A DNA stretch of 64,000 nt from Lactarius indigo (lineage: Eukaryota; Basidiomycota; Agaricomycetes; Russulales; Russulaceae), in NCBI GenBank assembly GCA_025766275.1, contig JAFKAC010000018.1, positions 186,001-250,000 on the forward strand. The letters are read 5' to 3'. Each line of letters opens with the position of its first letter. Position 1 is the stretch's first letter. The notes under the pieces are model-generated. The model was not told where the DNA came from, made no database searches, and saw nothing but the letters and a program-made list of their open reading frames with translations. The position numbers and the translations under genes were made by a program. Below, in pieces: positions 56,740 through 64,000 of the stretch.

Positions 56740-58939
56740 CTGTGGGAATTCGTTTTGGCACGAGAGTACAGTAGTTCTCATCAGAAATGATAACATCTTA
56801 TCGTTCAGACAATACAACTGCGCTTGTCGAACGATAGCTTGTTTGCTACAGTACCTTTTTTCTTGGGGCGCCCAGATTCGCACCAAAAGTCCCCGCACAC
56901 GAATTTCACCCACTTGGAGTTAAAGGCAGAAAAAAAAGGCGCCGAACAACATTTTTGACGAGCGGGCCCCCCCTTGGAGTAGGGTTTGCAGTGGCACCAA
57001 GCAGGGGCGCCTTATTTTGTGTAGCTAACTACTTTGACCTTATTTGAGGCGTGTACCCGGCGGCTTTTTTGTATTTGTACTATATGCCAGCTTATTCCTT
57101 ATATGTAGGACACCAAATAAAATATTTCTATCCACATCCGGGCTACTTCCAAATTGTTCTGGGTGTAATGCTAGGTTGTGTGGCCTATGGAACCGACAGT
57201 ATGGCTCACGCTGGTCTACCGGTCCGCTACACCGGCACCCACCACATGCAGCACGCCCGGCCAGTGGCACACGCCCGACAATTTTGAAATTCCTCGCCTA
57301 GCTTGCTGGCACAATGACCATGGGGAAAACAATTTATCCGGGGCTAAAAAAATAAAATGATAGCGATTTTTACACTCTGTAAATTTCGATCGACGCCGCA
57401 GAGGTTGTACTTGTTTACCCCCGCTGTTCGTTTAATTGATCGCCGAGCGAATCGCACTCGCTGGATTGCCGTAATTGGGTTGGGAGGAGGACCAGCAGCT
57501 GAGGCGCCCCCCCCGTACTAAAACGCAAGCGTATTAGTATATTAGAAAGTTGCAGGCAGGTGATTAAAAAAGATTTGATTTTGCGAAAACAAAAAAACAT
57601 ACGGGAATTGTAAGAGATCATCGCAAGAAATGACAGGCATCAATCAGTCGGCTCATGGCTACGGAGAACTTCAAACGGACACTAGTTTGTTTGCTAAGTG
57701 CCATGGCTAGCGCGCCGCCCATACACCCACAATCACCCACAACGAAGCTGAAACGGGACATCTCCGCACGCTTATCCCAAGATAAGGAAGGGGCCTCCCC
57801 ACTCACTAGCAGCACGACGAGTTGGGGATAGCGAACGCTGGCACTGCACGCAGGACGTCAGACCGCTGTACTATCAACAGCAGCTCCGCCCCGGCGATAA
57901 ATGCTCAGATACAGATAAATGGTCCCGCTCGGCGATGGAACATTACGGATGGAGACTTGCGTGAGGGGACCGGGGTTGTGACTTGCACCGAATAGGACTT
58001 GTGGTATGTGCGAGAGGACCAAGTCCTGTGTCTCTTGCCCCGTTCAAGTTGTTTCTTTCATGCTCCGGCAGACTCAAGCTGCGATCTACGGCCGCTGTAG
58101 CGAGTAAAAACTAACAGTAAGCGAGAAGCGAAGGGGGGAAGGCACAATGAAGAGCTTCCCCTCACCCCCTCTCCTCTCCTCCGCGGAACAGACGTGCCGG
58201 GGGGGGTGGGTGGGTGGGTTCTTCCCAGGCAGCAGCTCTGCTGCCAGGGGCAAATTGGGACGAACGCCGTTTCGAGAGACGCCTCCGAATCGGGTCCGCA
58301 CAAGCAAAAAAGCACCAGTACGGAGCGTCCTGAGACAGCTGTTGGCACACACACACACACACCAGCTAACCCACGAGTGGACTGGACGGGTTGGTGTGTC
58401 TACCGCATGCATTCCAAGAATTCCATGCTGGTGCCAGTTTACCTCCGGCGGTTGATAAGAAACAAGAACATTGCACATTTTTACGTAGAGTCGCACAAGT
58501 TACTGACTAAGAGAGCAGCCAAGCACCGTATTTTGACGATCTGCAGTGGGACTGGGAACCTGTCCTTCATGGACCTCGGTCCGAGGGAATGGCATTGGAC
58601 TTCTGTGCTTCGGAGGGGTCCTGGCTGGCTGGGCCTCTAAAAAGAGCTTCCTTTGTTAGAGACCTCGATGTGCATCCCGCCGGATCATGCCAATAGTACA
58701 GCCCTAGGACACTTTTGCACCGCACAGCATGATCAAGCCCCCAAAAAGCCAAAGATCATCGCAATTGCCCGGTCTGCGCAACATGCGAGCCGACGTCCGT
58801 AGCCCTGGAGATCGGTTTTTTTTTTTTTGATTTTTTATGATGGATGTGTGGAGAAGAACGCTGATCGAACACGGGGCCGAGGTCGGTCCTGCCGCGTAAT
58901 CATCTCGCACAAAAAGCGGCCGCCGGGAAGGGGCGGGCT
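56740..58939. other. Intergenic, no supported gene
   Basis: Overlapping short frames on both strands without recognisable content. TACAGTA at 56767 and 56847; a (CA)n run near 58349-58360; a T-tract near 58817. Confidence 0.5.
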
Positions 58940-59380
58940 GTGGCTGGATTTGGCCTCAGGTGTTTTCCAGCTCCCGGTCTGCTGCAACATCGCGGAGCGT
59001 CATCGCGCTATCACCGTTCTTCTGATGAAGTGAAGTAAAAGGATTTGATCGACCGACGAGGAGCCGCAGGTTGACCGAATTACTTTATACGCCAGGCGTT
59101 TTCGGGCTCCCGGAGGTTTACGCCGTGGAGCGTCCGCGTCGCTGCACTATCACCGTCTTTCGGAGAAGGGAAGAGAACAAAAAAAATAAAAGGAATCGAT
59201 CGACCGGCTAGGAGCCCCCGCGCCGCGGGGCGACCGAGTTATACATACTACACGACGGGTGCCGGGCTGGATTTGGCGTCAGGCGTTTTCTAGCCCCCGG
59301 AGGCTCGGTCGCGGTGGCATCGTCGCGCCATCACTATCTGTTGATAAGATAAAGGAATATAAGATAAGATAAAAAGAGGA
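58940..59380 (+). repeat. Degenerate three-unit tandem repeat ending in a GATA cluster
   Basis: Three diverged units start at about 58942, 59092 and 59266. Each has GGCGTTTTC-type sequence, then C(T/C)CCCGGAGG-like, CATCGTCGCGC-like, CTATCACCGT-like, and a spacer with GATCGACCG followed by GAGGAGCC or TAGGAGCC. Periods are roughly 150 and 175 bp. The third unit runs into TTGATAAGATAAAGG and AAGATAAGATAAAA (59341-59373), several GATAA words in about 33 bp. No coding content. Confidence 0.65.
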
Positions 59381-60045
59381 TTATTGTGATGTCAGGGTCC
59401 CCGCGAGTTCCACGCATGATATGCATGATACACCAAGTGATACCTACGATACGAGACATAATGCGTGAAAATCATCGGCTCTAGATTCATCCCGTATGAG
59501 AAGCTCGCGCCCGCGGGTTTCTCCTGATACGTGGTCTGTCAGTAGAGTCATGGCACAATAAACCTATATGCACAGACACCTTCCCGATTCGATGCACGCT
59601 CTTAATCACGTGTGCTTTCCTAACTTTTCGACGCATGGAATCGGGAAGGAGTCTGCTATACACATGTCGAAGTGTCTTCGAAGTGCCCAACTGTGGACAT
59701 CCGGAGACGTTGGCCCTTACATAACTCACCAATACAGTTATATACTGTAAAGCCGATGGTGCCATCGACTTGACAGCCCATTCTTGCTGACCTGCCGGTG
59801 CCACTACTACCGTATGGACGGGCGTGTGAGCGCAAAGTACAGTTCTTCGCCTGATAACGTATAGTCCGAAACCATGTTATCAATCAGGGGGTGGGGTGTT
59901 TTACACCGATAACGAACGCCGGGGTAAACTAGGAAATTCAGTAACATACTTTACATACGTCGATGCGATAAGTCAAAGAGACAGGAGACAGTGCGGGAGT
60001 TACTGTAAGTCAGATGATAATACTATCTCCGCAGACACACAGGAC
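59381..60045. other. 3' flank of the PRP4 gene
   Basis: No supported gene. TACTGTA at 59743. Confidence 0.55.
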
Positions 60046-62714
<2,669 letters not shown>

Positions 62715-63376
62715 GTGATTGACGGTGAGTGCGTTGTTACGGGGCACCGCACGATGAAGGAAAAGAAACGGTGAGAGCCGTGTGATAAGGTCGTTGCTGA
62801 CGGTGAGAGGCCCAAGTTGACGGTGGTCGTCAAAAAGCGAAGTGTTGTTGTTTGTTTGGCCTCGTCGCTGCACACACCGAAAATCCGCCGGCACTCGCCG
62901 AACACTGAGACCACATGCTAGTCACTTAGTTACAGTAATACTGTTCTTTCTTTCAGAACGTAGAAATAAGCGGAAACTGGAAACTGGAAGGCTAGCGAGT
63001 GAGAGGAGAGAACTGCATATTTATAACTTATGATCAACAATTATTGCGTGCACCATGGTGCAGCGGCTGTAATGGCCCAAAGTCGGGAATGCGAGGTGGT
63101 GTTCCAACAACGGAATCACGTGCTTGTGCGCTGAGTTCAAGACCGTCCCCTCCGGAAAACTTTGGTGTCCATCATCCCCCGCGGCGTAAGCCATGGTTGG
63201 ATTTGGAGTAATCGGTCCTTGACTAGCCAGGGAAGTAATTCCGCAGCTAGCAGGACTCACCGAGTTAGTCTTAGGAGATCAGGGTGTGTCGTCTGTCGCG
63301 CGGGTGCGCCGTGTCCCTCGTAAACCTTTTTGGTCTGCGGTCACCAAGTGTGTATGTTGCATCCCGCCAACTCGCC
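62715..63376. other. Divergent intergenic region between PRP4 and the next gene
   Basis: No supported gene. TACAGTA at 62931. Promoters of both flanking genes should lie here. Confidence 0.55.
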
Positions 63377-64000
63377 ATGACATCAGCAAATACCCGAATC
63401 CGACCGCTCAGTGAATCACAAGAACGACGTTTGCTTGACTATCTCGATGAGAAATACCGCGAAGTTCATCAGGAGTACCGAAAACGGTACACACCACCGC
63501 TAACGCTTGCATTGCCTTTGTTACCCACGCTCACAGTCCTTTGCAGACATGAACCCGGATCCGAGCTGCCCACTCTTCGGGCGTACCTTGACGCAATGCG
63601 AAGTCTGCTCGCCCTCACCCTGCAGGTACCGCCTGTTGCCCCATCCGGGATGCTCCGGACATCGCTTTTGTTACGCCTCACAAACACCGTGATGGAGGAT
63701 GTCCCGGGGTACTCCGCCGATAGCACCGATCTGGTTCCGCTTCTCAAGTGGCTCAACCTGCTCGATCGCGGTTGGTTTGCCGTGCTATGCATGCAGGCAT
63801 GGGACCCGGTGGGCGGTGAAGGGGTGAATTTGCCCCAGCACCTGCTCGAGAAAATACCGCCACCGACCCAGACAGACCGTACGCGCGTGCACAGCCTACT
63901 GGTTACGGGAACTGGCACGCTGGAGGATTGGATGGAGGGAAAGAGGGAGGACAGCGAGGACAGCCTCGTACACGACATGCGACGGCTGGGCCACCAAAGT
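63377..64000 (+). CDS. Conserved protein of unknown function, 5' part
   Basis: Exon 1 (63377-63486, MTSANTRIRPLSESQERRLL..) joins in phase across a 60-bp GTACAC...GCAG intron to an exon from 63547 that is still open at the window edge, giving at least 188 residues. Blocks YLDEKYREVHQEYRKR, HEPGSELPTLRAYLDAMRSL and TQTDRTRVHSLLVTGTGTLEDW are mostly helical. I associate this layout with an uncharacterised basidiomycete family, from memory only. Reading through the intron is also open, so exon 1 might extend. Function unknown. Confidence 0.65.
   Translation, partial: MTSANTRIRPLSESQERRLLDYLDEKYREVHQEYRKRYTPPLTLALPLLPTLTVLCRHEPGSELPTLRAYLDAMRSLLALTLQVPPVAPSGMLRTSLLLRLTNTVMEDVPGYSADSTDLVPLLKWLNLLDRGWFAVLCMQAWDPVGGEGVNLPQHLLEKIPPPTQTDRTRVHSLLVTGTGTLEDWMEGKREDSEDSLVHDMRRLGHQS

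Overview
This window is nuclear DNA from a filamentous basidiomycete, most likely an Agaricomycete. Genes are cut by many short introns (mostly 45-65 bp, GT-AG). The repeats are a chromodomain Ty3/gypsy element and a Plavaka-type transposase, and several families here (DUF6535 proteins, a Cin1-type intersectin, the small CGH..CPxC zinc-type protein) are typical of that class. No bacterial operons, CRISPR arrays, rRNA genes or convincing tRNA genes were seen. Gene models were built by hand from reading frames joined at splice sites whose phases agree; none was checked against a database or RNA data.

Region 1 (1-7.6 kb) is transposon territory. The 3' part of a Ty3/gypsy element (integrase, chromodomain, 3' LTR) has inserted into a Plavaka-type transposase gene, whose C-terminal half continues directly after the LTR. 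Low-complexity DNA with local duplications follows.

Region 2 (7.6-27 kb) is an accessory region: a small C2H2 zinc-finger gene, a secreted sedolisin (tripeptidyl-peptidase type), three metallo-beta-lactamase-fold paralogues, a DUF6535 membrane protein with a decayed tail, and an aldo/keto reductase with an apparent frameshift. Two fossils, one of the peptidase and one of the MBL gene, lie upstream of the intact pair. The region has expanded by duplication, gene conversion and decay. An OPA3-like mitochondrial gene (26.4 kb) marks the return to housekeeping content.

Region 3 (27-48.4 kb) is a conserved core block, mostly on the minus strand: a GH5 sterol/sphingolipid glucosidase-type enzyme, the Paf1-complex subunit Cdc73, a 1,981-residue intersectin/Pan1-like endocytic scaffold (EH, coiled coil, proline-rich, WH2, two SH3, DH, PH), a short P450-like protein and shugoshin. 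Shugoshin shares a 207-bp divergent promoter with an unrecognised Pro/Ser-rich protein.

Region 4 (48.4-64 kb) is mostly non-coding but holds a 77-residue Cys/His-rich protein split over six exons, an MFS transporter split over 21 exons, a degenerate three-unit repeat with a GATA cluster, the spliceosomal kinase PRP4, and the 5' end of a conserved gene of unknown function that runs off the window. The heptamer TACTGTA/TACAGTA recurs through the non-coding DNA.
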